Below, in pieces: positions 1-10,145 of a stretch of DNA of 64,000 nt. The DNA comes from Penicillus capitatus. Lineage: Eukaryota; Chlorophyta. The first letter of the stretch is position 1, and every line of letters starts with the position of its first letter. The notes beneath the pieces are model-generated. The model was not told the DNA's origin. It searched no databases and worked only from the letters and a program-made list of their open reading frames with translations. The position numbers were made by a program, and so were the translations under genes. The DNA lies in NCBI GenBank assembly GCA_965649825.1, contig OZ287697.1:1240001-1304000 (forward strand). Reading direction: 5' to 3'.

Positions 1-1545
1 CGTCTTGATCATCCTGCTCTCTGTCGGTCCAAGCACTATTGATCGGTTGAGCGGGATCTGGACTCTGTCCCCTTTGATCCCTGGCAGATGAGTCACCTTT
101 TCCGTGATTCTGCCAATTTCTTCGTGGATTATTTCGTTGACTGCGTCTTTGTCGGCTTTGGGTCCCGCGAAGAGGCATCTGACGTGGCGTCCACGAATGC
201 TGATCGAACGACTGTGCGGATGTGCCGAGATTTGATTCTCAGCCATCGCGTCGATCCCCAGCAAAAGATCGTATCCGGGTTTTGGGAGTACCAGGCAATT
301 TAAGTGGAAACCCTGGTTGGTCGACTTTTCAACCGCAACGTCCACTCCACATCTGCCCGTGACCTTTGCCGTTTCGCCGTGAGCGAGAAGGAGGCGTGTT
401 CCGTCTTGCTTGACCTCGAGTCCAAGTTCCTTCGCTAAGGCAAGGGACATGATTGAGGACTCGGCCCCTGTGTCGACGAGCGCGTCTATCCTCCTCGGAT
501 ATCCGAGATGGCTTTGTGCCACCAATCCCAGCTTCATGACCCTTCGGTTTTCCTTCTTTCCCGTCGCCTTGGCCATACACGCGAAAGAGGTGTCTTGTTC
601 CATTATCTCCTCCTGTCCTTCGCTGAGCGTCTCGCACACATGTTCCCCACTTCCTTCTGGCGTCGAGTTCTCTGCCACAAACGCACGACGGCCTCCCCAT
701 CTCCTTGGCTGCGTCGTGGGTCTCCGATTCCCTACCGACCCCTCTCCCCCGTTCAGGATCCTCTGAAGGAATCGCATCATGTTCTGGGCTTCGCGTCGCG
801 AGGTCTTGCAGATCTCGCGTGCCCCCACCATAACTCTTCCGGCACTCGTGATTGCCGCAAAGTTTATCGCGCCGTCTTGTCCTATGACGCGTCCGTCGGT
901 TGCGGCGTTGGCCTGCACAACGCCCATGTCCACTTCCATTAAGTCCTCGTCAGCTTCTCCTCTCTGTGGCGTCGCACTCGACTCCCAGAAACTAGCGTTT
1001 CGAAGGACGGTGCTCATATCTGCCACGGTTGCCGTGGCTGGCAGAGGCAGCATCAGTTTCCGGAGGTTCGTCGGTAATCTTCGGTACAACGTCTTGACTT
1101 GCGTCTCCCTGGACGCTGTCGAGCCAACGCACGTCGCCATGTACCGGTCGACGAATTCCAGCCATGTCTCCCCTTTGCCCTTTGTCATGCGTCCCAGCCT
1201 CTCTTCCGCTGATAGCGTCGATGCTGGACATGCGCCAAGCGTGAGCTCTTTCACGATTCGCCACTTGTCCGATGTCTGGACGTGTCCCAGGGGCGCACCG
1301 AAAAAGGCATGAACTGTCGCGGCTGCTCCCGCGAAAGCCGCATTAAAGGCGGCCAACCCACTGAAATGTGGCTCAACCCTCTCAAGGACTTGGCGTACGA
1401 GATCGAACGCTGGCGATCTAGGCTCGAGCCTCTGCACCAAGTACTTGACGCGGGGACGGTAGTCGTCCTCCACGAAGGCTGCGGCGTTGAGCAAGGACGC
1501 GAACTCGTCGCGGTCCATCTTGGAAATTCGCAGCTCCGAAACCAT
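1..1545 (-). CDS. Retroelement gag-protease polyprotein, C-terminus beyond the window edge
   Basis: An uninterrupted frame of 515 codons starts at the ATG at 1545-1543 and stays open to base 1. The first ~340 residues look like a retroelement Gag: helical, charged, with stretches such as WLEFVDRYM and ARxICKTSRREAQNMM. I see no CCHC zinc knuckle. A retropepsin follows. Its active site reads ALVDTGAESSIMS with the catalytic Asp at about residue 358 (DTGA codons at 474-463), and the second signature LLLGIDAM lies about 70 residues later (near 270-245). Retropepsins are dimeric aspartic proteases that cut Gag-Pol. Reverse transcriptase, if present, would lie left of the window. The frame points away from the integrase fragment at 1725-2321, so the two are not parts of one intact element. 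A domesticated Gag-protease gene is possible but not shown. Confidence 0.8.
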   Translation of the reverse strand, partial: MVSELRISKMDRDEFASLLNAAAFVEDDYRPRVKYLVQRLEPRSPAFDLVRQVLERVEPHFSGLAAFNAAFAGAAATVHAFFGAPLGHVQTSDKWRIVKELTLGACPASTLSAEERLGRMTKGKGETWLEFVDRYMATCVGSTASRETQVKTLYRRLPTNLRKLMLPLPATATVADMSTVLRNASFWESSATPQRGEADEDLMEVDMGVVQANAATDGRVIGQDGAINFAAITSAGRVMVGAREICKTSRREAQNMMRFLQRILNGGEGSVGNRRPTTQPRRWGGRRAFVAENSTPEGSGEHVCETLSEGQEEIMEQDTSFACMAKATGKKENRRVMKLGLVAQSHLGYPRRIDALVDTGAESSIMSLALAKELGLEVKQDGTRLLLAHGETAKVTGRCGVDVAVEKSTNQGFHLNCLVLPKPGYDLLLGIDAMAENQISAHPHSRSISIRGRHVRCLFAGPKADKDAVNEIIHEEIGRITEKVTHLPGIKGDRVQIPLNRSIVLGPTESRMIKT

Positions 1546-1622
1546 TTGTGATACGTGAAATCGAACGCAAGGGAAGAAAACAGAGTTTGTTACAAAGTCG
1601 AATCGTGTTTGTAAAACATCGT

Positions 1623-1629
1623 ATTTATA
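1623..1629 (-). promoter_or_regulatory. Putative TATA box for the gag-protease frame
   Basis: The - strand reads TATAAAT here, about 80 bp before the gag ATG. Just upstream lies an inverted repeat (GCATGACG at 1637-1644 against CGTCATGC at 1654-1661) containing CRE-like TGACG cores. The interval from TATA box to ATG leaves little room for an LTR U5 and primer-binding site, and I recognise neither. This could be the edge of a degenerate LTR. Confidence 0.4.
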
Positions 1630-1724
1630 CTGCTCAGCATGACGTTATGATGTCGTCATGCCTCTTGTAATGATGTGACCGGTGTTTCTTCCCTTCTGCT
1701 TCCCGCTTCATCGTCAGGTCCACG

Positions 1725-2321
1725 ACAGTAGTAAGACATGGAGGGATAGAAGCTATATTTTCAGATCAAGGCCAAGCATTCTGTGGTCGTCGTTTGCGTG
1801 CCTTTTGCACCGATCGGCAGATCACACATTACTATTCCCCCACCTATACCGCCCATACCAATGGCCGAGTAGAGCGGCTGGTCGGGAACATCAAGACAAG
1901 AGTGAAGAAAATGGCAGCGAACCAGGAACTCCCGATCGATGGCAAACGCCTCGAAAACATAATCAATGATGCCGTTCATGGCGTGACCAAATTTACGCCT
2001 AACGAGCTCTTTTGGGGAGTGAGGCGCGGTGGAGAACGAATCGACGACGAGCGATTAAAGATATGGAGATCAAAGGCGATTCGAAATTGCAGAAAAGCGA
2101 GAGAAGCGACAACGAAGCGAAGTCGAAGGAGATTGGGAGCCGCGACATCGTCCCTAAGAACCGGAAGCCAAGTACTAGTGTACTACCCCGAAGCGGGAAG
2201 AGGAGCGGCATGGAGAGGCCCTTTCATGTTGGCAGAGAGAATTGGAAGATGTCGATGGAATGTGCTAGGCCATGCGAGAAACCCGGTACATTCTAGTCGG
2301 ATCAAGGAGTATCATGAATAA
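1725..2321 (+). CDS. LTR-retroelement integrase fragment (catalytic core end plus C-terminal domain)
   Basis: The frame carries the second and third catalytic residues of a DDE integrase core. They are the Asp of FSDQG (codon 1764-1766) and the Glu of GRVERL (codon 1872-1874), exactly 35 residues apart, the D(35)E spacing of retroviral and Ty3/gypsy integrases. HYYSPTYTAHTNG between them is typical of the family. A C-terminal domain follows (GSQVLVYYPEAG ... WRGPFML ... VHSSRIKEYH), the SH3/chromo-like tail that reads through a strand such as RWNVLG. The first catalytic Asp, the zinc-binding N-terminus and all upstream pol are missing. The frame can be read upstream to about 1680 without clear similarity, so the left breakpoint lies at 1680-1725. 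It ends at TAA 2319-2321, followed by a putative 3' LTR. It is a remnant and not a complete gene. Confidence 0.8.
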   Translation, partial: TVVRHGGIEAIFSDQGQAFCGRRLRAFCTDRQITHYYSPTYTAHTNGRVERLVGNIKTRVKKMAANQELPIDGKRLENIINDAVHGVTKFTPNELFWGVRRGGERIDDERLKIWRSKAIRNCRKAREATTKRSRRRLGAATSSLRTGSQVLVYYPEAGRGAAWRGPFMLAERIGRCRWNVLGHARNPVHSSRIKEYHE

Positions 2322-2333
2322 GGGACCGAAAGA

Positions 2334-2540
2334 TGAACGAAGTGTGTTTTTCTCTTTATTTTCGAAGTGGCAGCCGAAGCGTATGTGAAGCCTATTAGTC
2401 ATGACGTATGTCACGTCACCTCGAATCTCGCGTATTAGTCGTCCCTCCTGATCCGGAGGGTATATTAATGAAATGGAACAGACAGAGAGGACTCTCTTTA
2501 AAAGACAAGTTTGCCTTACACCGCCAAGCGTACCATGACA
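2334..2540 (+). mobile_element. Putative 3' LTR of the integrase-bearing element
   Basis: Just after the integrase stop there is a short purine-rich stretch and then about 207 bp beginning TGAACG and ending GACA, compatible with TG...CA LTR ends. It contains a TATA-like TATATTAA near 2461. Immediately after 2540 the sequence becomes exon 4 of the array gene family (compare 15891 onward), so 2540/2541 is a clean insertion or recombination junction. The partner LTR and the left target-site duplication would lie left of the window or are lost, so the LTR call rests on position and termini only. Confidence 0.45.
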
Positions 2541-4551
2541 CCTTCTACGGAACTCAACGTGACTGGATTTGCGAAGCCTGGAAACTATACCGTTCTCATC
2601 AATTTCGATGAAGACATTCTAAAAGAGGAAGAGATCAATGTCACTGTGCAGAGCTGCACGATTGGCGAAGCCTCTTTAAGAGATGGCACATTTTGCGAGC
2701 CCTGCAACGCCGCCACTTACAACTTTGACTTGAAGGAAGACTCCAAGTGTCAGCCATGCCCCGACAACGGGAACTGTACAACGAAAGTGATCGTTCCGAA
2801 ACAAGGGTACTGGAACAGTTCGCCGTGCTCTCCGCACATCCAGAGATGTCTGACGACCCATGCATGTGATGGCGAAATCAGAACCACCACTCTCCAGGAG
2901 ATATCAGAGAACATTTCCATCTGCAGCATGAATGAATGGAACCTGGAGACGCGTGATTCCGGTTCATATAATATCTGCGAATACAGACAAGCTCAGTGCG
3001 TTCAAGTGGCGATCGACGTTAGAATTCCCCGGGTCTCTGATCGGAAGTGTCCTGCATTGTTAGGGCCATTCGGGACCGCTCTGCGGTTCATGCGACGCAG
3101 GTTACGGAAAGGCGCAGTTCGTCTCGTGCGAGGAGTGCTTCTCAGATGCCGTAAATGTACTCCTCGTGCTTTTGTCTGTTTTGGTCTTCTTAATTCTGGT
3201 AGCGATCACAATGAGAGCGAATCTGGGCTCCGCAAACCCCGATTCGTCGGCTCGTAAGATGATGGTCGAGGTCTTCAAGGCAAGCAATTCCCTTCATCGT
3301 TTTGCACGATACCAGATTTTTTGTCAGATTGCGGTGAACTATGCCCAAGTGACGGCCGTGGCCGTTTCGATCAACGTGTCTTGGGATCTGAATCTGATCC
3401 GACTTTTCGAAGCTGCCGGTAACGACACGAAACATCGATTATAATCTGACGCATTTAGATGTCTGTGCATTCTTGTAGAGCTTGTCAGTGGCGTCGTCGC
3501 GGATGCCATCGAACGGGCTGTGCATTGTCTTCTTCCCGACGGCGCCATCGTGGAGCGATCCGTTTTTGGCATCTTGATGGACATGGCTGCCGTCAGCATC
3601 GTCATCCTCATCTCCATCGTATTCTGGTTCACTGTCACGCCGTCCAGTCCTCGAGACTGGACATACCTCGCGAAGAGAGCGTTCCTCAGTGTCGTCGTCG
3701 TTCTTCATCTGGGCTACATCTCACTGACAAGCACCTTCATCAACATCCTCAACTGCATCGAGGTCAATGAACTGACGGAGACCATGGAAACGGCCACAAC
3801 ACAATACTGGACAGCAGACACCAGCATTCGATGCCACGAGGGATCACACGCGATGCTGGAACGCGCCGTGGGATGGCCCGGTCTGATCTTGCTCTCTCTG
3901 GGATTTCCTCTCATCACCGCGTGCGTCATCTCTCTGGGCAAACGGACGCACAGGAGCGAAGGATGGATACAAGACCTCTTCGGTTTCATGTATCAATCCT
4001 ACAAGGACAGTCACTGCTACTGGGAATGTGTCGTCATCGGACGGAAGGCCGTCATTGCTGGCGTTGTCGTTCTTGCCTATCCATTGGGAGCCAGTCTCCA
4101 AGTCATGTTTGCTGCCTTCGTCTTCACCGTCGCCCTCTACCTGCAAACAGCCTGTCGACCGTTCAGAAACGATCTCGATCTGCTGAACAACCTGGAAAGC
4201 TACTCCCTGCTCATATCGCTTCTGACGTTCATATCCAGTCTCTGCTTCGATACGGATCGTCTCTCGTCGAGCGCCTGCCTGTCCATCGCTGTGGTAATAT
4301 TGGTACTCAATCTGTTGTTCTTCTTCTTCCTGTTAACAATTCTGCTGAGATCCTTTGCGGACCATCTCAGAGATGTGCTTACGAATCAGAATGTTTCATT
4401 TGATGCCGAAGCAAGTCGACTGCGTGTGTTGGCAATCTATCTTGTGGTTCATCTGCCAGAATCTTTACGCAATGCGATTCGCATGTGGGCCAGTCGTCTT
4501 GCTGCACTCTATCGCAAACTTGAAAATGAAAACTACGAAACGAGGCCTTGA
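2535..4551 (+). CDS. Array gene copy 1: 5'-truncated Pmp-like multi-TM surface protein (Cys-rich stalk and membrane module only)
   Basis: Only the 3' part of a family member remains. Exons are 2541-3005 (end of exon 4), 3064-3279, 3328-3418 and 3479-4551; the 3280-3327 intron has a GC-AG boundary. The fragment starts in the beta-sandwich stretch, keeps the Cys-rich stalk (CEPCNAATYNF, GYWNSSPCSPHIQRC, GPLCGSC) and the full membrane module with about 6-8 hydrophobic segments and TACRPFRNDLDLLNNLESYS. An ATG at 2535, formed by the last bases of the putative LTR, is in frame, giving 616 codons without a stop. Exon 4 resembles copies 2, 5 and 6, while exons 5-7 are nearly identical to copy 4, so the fragment is mosaic. 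The exon 4 donor (CAA|GTGGCG) is weak. It may be a pseudogene, or be expressed from the LTR. Confidence 0.7.
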
Positions 4552-4659
4552 GCCTTTGCAGCTTTTGCATTCTTCCTTGACATGTCTGAACCCTCTTACT
4601 TAATCACACTGTTTTCTCGGGTCACACAAAAGCAGTTCGTTCACTGAAACAATGACCAT

Positions 4660-5170
4660 TATCGTTTCTTGCCATTATGTGACGATGCCGGAATGGAAGG
4701 CCGTCCTCGCAGTCGTGGTCGTCTTTTCTTATGAAATGGGTTCAGCCTCCATGCTGTTCTTACGTCATCCGTCCTAATCGCACCCCTTCATCACTTCCAG
4801 ACAGAATTGTCCCTACCACGAGGAGTTTGATTCCATCAGTAATGTAGACAGCCTTTCCATTCTGCTTTCATTACTCTCTCTCGTCTGCGACATCCTCTTT
4901 GGGGATGATCACACACCACAAGAGATCCGTGTGCTAGTCATTGTTTTCCTGCTCTGTATAAGCATTAGCTTTCTGTCTTTTTTGGCCTGTCTTGTTCTCT
5001 TTGCAGTGGATCTGGAAACGGTGCGTCGGGGAAAGAATTCATTCTTCGCCGACACATGCACATTTCGCATTCTCTGCGTGTATTTTTAATGCTTCTGTAT
5101 TGATGTGAAAGATGCTTTAGTGCGATGAATCCATCATGGCAGATCTCGTCGCTCTGTATACTCCGAAATT
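4660..5170 (+). pseudogene. Relic of an array-gene exon 7 (second half of membrane module) and 3' flank
   Basis: The relic begins about 110 bp after the copy 1 stop. The DNA again resembles the exon 7 region of the family: ATGGAAGGCCGTCCTCGCAG and following bases match the RKALLAVVVVFSY segment of copy 2. Later, CGAGGAGTTTGATTCCATCA corresponds to the REEFD..N motif, followed by decayed LSILLSLL and final TM segments. Stops and frameshifts break every frame. The end matches the family 3' end (GGCAGATCTCGTCGCTCTGTA, then TGAAGTTGCT). A second unit's tail directly behind a complete one suggests an unequal crossover or deletion. Confidence 0.75.
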
Positions 5171-7509
5171 TGAAGTTGCTCTATCCTGGCGTACATTTCT
5201 TGCTGTGTGTCAAAATGAAAAGGGCGATTGCTTAACTTCTCCCAGCTTTCCTTGCCAGAATGATTTCGGGTGTCAAAGATACAAATAACTGTCAACTGGA
5301 TACCTGTTTAAACGGAAACGTCTCATTGTTGTGTGACGTTGTCTCCGTTCGTCTCTCTGTGTGCTGCGATATCTATCTCCTAGACATGAAGCGTAAGAGA
5401 CAAATGTCTCACACTGCGAGAGTGACGTCTCGTTTCCGATTCCGGAAGATGCACAAAGCAGTATGTTCCTGATGCTTTGAGTCGTCTGCGTAGTTTCTCT
5501 GTTCAGGACAAAGTGAGCATCGCCTTCGTCTATCAATCATCACGTCCTCTGTGATTACTGCAGATGTTTGAGCGATGCGACGATATGAATGTCATTTCTG
5601 AAAATTTAAAATTGGGCAGAATGCGAGAACGACGACGACGTCACTAACGCGACATCGTCAAAGATCTCACTCAGGTGTAGAATTACCATGTGTCCAATAA
5701 ATCCGATAAACAAACGCGAGGTGCTCTGGTCGAAACTACTCAACTGACTGTCTAGCTTTGGAGGAATCCAAGCCTCGATATGCGGCAATTGTACGCAAGA
5801 AACAGTTCCGCGCTGAAGAACGCGTTTGTTTGCATTAAGCGCGATATGGTCGTCGAGCATCGGAATAGGGAGACCAATGAAAGAAGGTCTGCTCGATGGG
5901 GCACAACACAAAAGAAATAGCTCTCTCCGAGAGTTCGAATCTTGCAATGCCCTTGTCCAACCCATCGTAAAGCATACCTCACATCTCCGACCTCTCGGAC
6001 TCTGATTGCCGACGCTAAAGGTTCGAGTACTTTTTCGCAACGCAGCCGAGCACATCTTCGGAGTGCATGAGAGGTGCATCCTTCCTTCCCCAGACGCAAA
6101 CAGACGCCATGACTTGATCAGACGCACTTCGATCTTGAACAAAACACCTTCAGACGAGGGGCCGAGTGATAGATTGAATAGAAGATGGCAGTGGATGGAG
6201 TCCCGAGCCGCGAGGGTTGCCGAGTCATGTGACGAAGGAGATATGGTTCCTTCAGAGCATCCGCATCCTGGCGTGCAGGGTGCTCGTCAAGAGCGCTCTT
6301 GGCTTCGCCGCATCGAACGCGCTGCAGTTGATTTTGTGAATGAAGCACCCCACTCAAACAAGTTCAGTATCAGGTAGGGTAGGGTCGGCCATGATGCAAT
6401 CGTTTGAATGCCACAATCCGTACGAATGCTTTTTGAAGAACCGAGGCGCCGAAGATGGAGACATCGCCGGGCGAACATCCTATGCGATGTGTTCGGTCAG
6501 TGCCGAGATCTCGACGCCAGCGTCGGCGACGGATACGAGAACCATCTGCGCACTCGCAGACGAAAATCTACCTCCGCCAGCCTAGGTGGTCTGTGGAAGG
6601 AGTTAAAACTCGCAACGCACTGCTCTGTTTGTCAACGCACCGTAATTTCTGCAGCCAAGACCTTGACTTAACACAGGCGCGAGGTGCATGCAGATCTCAC
6701 GACTGGCGTTGGCGTTTTGGCGAACAGCGTCGGCCGTCACCAATGAGTGCGAGTACTCTAGACGCAGTTGTTGCTGGCGGTCGTCGATAGCTTGTGCAAG
6801 TATGCTTGTCTCGCAGAGATAGACCACCCCATAGGCGGTGAGCAAATCCAAACGTGACAGCCATGTATCCAACGTCGTCTTCGCCAGCGTTGGAGGGCGA
6901 GGAGCAGCGCATACATCATCATGTGATCATCACTCTGCGATTGTCGTTCCAGCCAACAGGATCCTTCTGTCTCGAGGACTTGATCTCTATCTCTGTCGGA
7001 TGGGCGTCTGCATCGAGGTTCATTATGCTTCTTCTGTGACGTGACGCCGAAAGGAGAAGTTCAGAGCTTCGCGATTTAAGCGCGTTATCGTTTCTGAGAA
7101 CGGTTGATTCTCTTATTCCTGTGAACACCAGGCGGCGCAGCTGCTCTGAACGCAAGATTCCAGCCAACCCGTCAGCTTCCAGATGCTTTCCAATTGTGCG
7201 ACGGTGGTTGCACGGTTCGTCGAGAGACTCGGCATTGACCATCAAGGACATGCCTAGCGGGATTTCTCCCTCAATTCACGTATGTGACAAACACAGCATC
7301 ATGGCAACACTCGTGTATCCGCAGATGGAAAGTGTTGGGACAAAAATGGCAATAGAGGTGACAGCTGACGCAGAGCGAAGGACAGAGGGCGGTACAGCGC
7401 ACTAACGGACGCCTACTCACATACCGTCGCGATAGTTGCATGTCGCGGAGGGACCATCCCTGACCTGTTGCACTGCGTATGGCTGAGACAGATGCTGTGG
7501 GTTTAGAGG
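5171..7509. other. Spacer without a recognised gene
   Basis: About 2.3 kb. The first ~400 bp resemble the 3' flank of copies 2 and 5 (compare GAGTGACGTCTCG...GCAGTATGTTCCTGATGC with 18255-18312). The rest has only short open frames, the longest 178 codons on the - strand at 6142-5606. The duplicate copy at 35771-38110 differs there by a 2-base insertion that breaks this frame, so it is not under coding constraint. I see no RNA gene. Confidence 0.6.
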
Positions 7510-7838
7510 ACAGAGGCCGATGCCGTCGATGTCAAGTGGACATTCACCTCGGTCGCACTGTTTGAAGCTACCGGTGACGATCACGACAATGCTTGAGCTG
7601 AGTGCAGGGTGCGTTCAGTTCTCTCCAGCGTTCATCGATGGTGTCACCTCTGAAGCTGTCAATCGTTCTGTGTGTGGACTGCATTCGGGAGACTGCCCCC
7701 TCAGAACGTTCCATCGGAAGCATCGTCCGCGACGTTGTAACCAATTGGGTTATCTTTGCGTTTGTTGTGTCTTGGCTTATCATCAAGTCCCGACAAAAGA
7801 TGACCTCGGTGCTTCTGCTGCAGGTGGTTTGAGTGTTT
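7510..7838 (+). pseudogene. Relic of array-gene exons 6-7, 5' half (split by LINE)
   Basis: GTCAAGTGGACATTCACCTC and the following bases match exon 6 of copy 2 (DAQWTFALIALFQTAG). After a decayed intron comes the start of exon 7: FIDGVTSEAVNRSVC, then a segment corresponding to DVLQPFACTLVFAVFWLVIKIR (here VIFAFVVSWLIIKSRQK). Frames are broken. The relic stops at a LINE insertion and resumes at 10131/10146. Together with the relic at 4660-5170 it shows that at least one more family member once lay between copies 1 and 2. Confidence 0.8.
7824..7838 (+). repeat. Target-site duplication, left copy
   Basis: GTGGTTTGAGTGTTT (15 bp) occurs here and again at 10131-10145, exactly flanking the LINE. 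This is the length expected for target-primed reverse transcription of a non-LTR retrotransposon. Confidence 0.88.
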
Positions 7839-10130
7839 TTTTGGATTGGATGCTTTTACATCTCTCTTTTGACAAGATCGAGAGAGCGTCTAGACAGTCT
7901 AGGGTTTATCAATGAATGGATCGAAAAGTGAATGTCCCGTTTGGGGCACCCATCCGAGTCACTGCCAAGGCGGGGCACTACCCCATCTTCTTCCTGTGCG
8001 GCGCCATTCTTCACCAATACATTCTACAAATTCCGACAATTCTTTCGGGTGCTGGAAAAGGCACGCGATGGAGAGAGGTTCCGGTATCTGTCTTTGTAGC
8101 TTCCTCCGGTCCGCTTGGAACCGTGGGCATTCCAGAAGTAAGTGGTCTCTATCTTCCAATGCAGCCCCACACGGACAAGCCGGTGATTCTGCCAGAGCTC
8201 CGAATCTGAAGAGGTACTGGTTCGAGGGAAAATGGTTGGCTGCGAATTGCGAGAGTCTTAAAGCCTGAGGTCTCTCAAGATACTTCCCTGGAAAGTGTCC
8301 ACGCCGGAAATTTTGTCAGATAAGCGGTCAGATAATGACTGGTCAGTCTCTCTCTAATGTCTCTTTCCGCCTCACCGTTCAAGTAGTGCGAGATTCGATA
8401 TTTGATCCACGATCTGTCCGGGGGATCCCTTTCGGCCCGCAGCTGCTGTCCTCTGTGATGGAAGTCGCGCGCCGCCACTCTGCCAATGCTAGAGAGAGCC
8501 CAGGTTTCCATTTCTGGGTTGCCCAGAAAATCGAGTGACCTTCCAGGGACCAGTCAAGCAGCTCTTGCTGGATCTGGATGCTGACCTCTGAGACGTTGGT
8601 CCAACTGAGAGCTGCTGTTTGAATTCGACCCGAGTCCAGAATCAGGCCAAGGCTTTGTCTTCGGTTCTGAGCCATCTGGGCCGACAGCTTCCTTAGTGCG
8701 CTCAGACCATTTCGCAAGCCCACGAGAGCAGAGATCTCCCATGACGTCCAGTCAGGATCCCACCAGCTTTCACCATGTCGAATACCACCATGCGAAAGTC
8801 CCCAGCTAGTACCAAGGCGGTGGCGGGTTCGGTCTTTTTGCGTTGAGACAGTCAATATCCAGTCCGGGCGTTCGGAGACCGGGATCGGGCCGGAGCCTGA
8901 TAAAAGGTCTATTTGGCGAGGAGGAATCGGGGACCAGGAGTGTATCTGTTGAGGTTGAATTTCCGGAGGTCTTCTGGGAGTAGCCCTCTGCCAGCGAGAC
9001 CATGCGATTCTACGATAGCATTGACCCGCTGAGCGTTCTGATCTTGCTTGGTGAAACAGCGGGTTGGCCAGCACTCTATGTCTTCTTCTGGAGTCAAAGT
9101 ACAGTGCTTGTTGCACAATTTGTTGTGCTGGCGGTCGAACTCCCGCGAGCGTGTACGCCGAGGGGTAGGAGGTGGTTCTGAACGTTCCAGTCAGCAGTAG
9201 GCATGCTTGTCGCATAGCTTTCTCCAGGGGGCCAGCTTTCAGCTCGTTGTACGCTGCACTTTGCCAAACTTCTGCTCCATAGTAGGCCGCAGGTTCGATG
9301 ACACGACTGACCAGTTTTTTCGACGGCTTCTGGTAACATGCTTCAGGTCGAGCCAGTCATTCGTCGGATCCAGTCCAGACGAGTGCGGACTTTCCCAGCT
9401 GCACTTGCCACTTGGGGGCTCCAGGACAGTGTCTCATCGAGCCAGACACCTAGGTAAAGCACGGCGGCTTTCCTTACGAGTTGCTGGCCGCGCAGGAATA
9501 GGGGAAGGGTGTCGCTTCTTCTTCTTTTCACAAATCTGATCTGAAAGCATTTCTCCGGAGTGAAGACCAGTCCTCTATCTCGAGCCCAGGTATTCATGCG
9601 GTCGAGAGTCTCCTGGAGCTTGTTCTGGGCTACCTTTTCAGATGGGGCTGCGCTGAGAATCAAGATGTCGTCAGCATAGGCTTGGGCATGGATTCCTTCT
9701 AAATCGTCAGCTAACTCCAGGATCGGATCCATGCCTATTATGAAAAGCAGCGGGGATAAGGGGCTTCCCTGAGGGGTCCCGATGGACGGGTGGTGTGTGA
9801 AGCATCCCCCTTCGAGGTCCAGCTTGGCTTCTCTATTACCGAAGAAGGATTGTATCCAGCGCATGAGGTAAGGGGGGTGTTCATGCGATCTAATGCATTC
9901 AGTACCGCGGTGGGTCTAATGCAGTCGAAAGCACCTTTGATGTCCAGGGTGACCCCATATACCTCGCGGCCTGCCCCTTGGTTCCGTTCAATGAAATCTG
10001 TAGATTCCACCAAAGCATCGGCCACTCCTCTCCCAACCCTGAATCCAAACTGTCTGCAGGAGAAGCCGTTCTTGGATTCGATGAGCTGGGCCAGTCGATG
10101 TGCCGCAATCTGATGCACACATTTGGCAAC
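7839..10130 (-). mobile_element. 5'-truncated non-LTR retrotransposon (LINE), first copy
   Basis: A 2292-bp insertion in - orientation inside a decayed array gene, flanked by a 15-bp target-site duplication. Read on the - strand it holds, in order, the reverse transcriptase core, a decayed RNase H-like stretch, a C-terminal CCHC zinc motif, about 120 bp of 3' UTR and a short A-run abutting the duplication. The apurinic-type endonuclease and the RT N-terminus are absent, so it is a typical 5'-truncated insertion. An almost identical copy sits at 38440-40731 because the surrounding DNA was duplicated, not through a second transposition: both have the same flanks, target-site duplication and truncation point. 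Confidence 0.9.
7959..10118 (-). pseudogene. LINE ORF2-type reverse transcriptase-RNase H, broken (first copy)
   Basis: Visible RT signatures in - strand order are FGFRVGRGVADAL, VYGVTLDIKGAFD (catalytic Asp), GTPQGSPLSPLL and QAYADDILIL (YADD catalytic pair near 9678), then the thumb-like LYLGVWLDETLSW. Further on a degraded RNase H is suggested by LVPGRSLDFLGNPEME, which resembles the VPGH...GNE.AD end of LINE RNase H. CPCGAALEDRDHLLLEC is a CCHC-type terminus. Frame changes occur at a six-cytosine run near 9872, at a TGA near 9342 where the sister copy reads TGG, and at a thymine run near 9318. The enzyme cannot be made from this copy. Confidence 0.85.
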
Positions 10131-10145
10131 GTGGTTTGAGTGTTT
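10131..10145 (+). repeat. Target-site duplication, right copy
   Basis: Exact repeat of 7824-7838 (GTGGTTTGAGTGTTT). It marks the 5' end of the LINE, and after it the split exon 7 relic continues. Confidence 0.88.

Noticed and set aside
5925-5950. GAGAGTTCGAATC resembling a tRNA T-arm / B box
   Set aside because: No matching acceptor stem, anticodon arm or A box at the proper distance on either strand; the stem has mismatches.
5606-6142. 178-codon - strand frame in the spacer after copy 1
   Set aside because: It is broken by a 2-base indel in the duplicate at 36205-36743. No domain is recognised.
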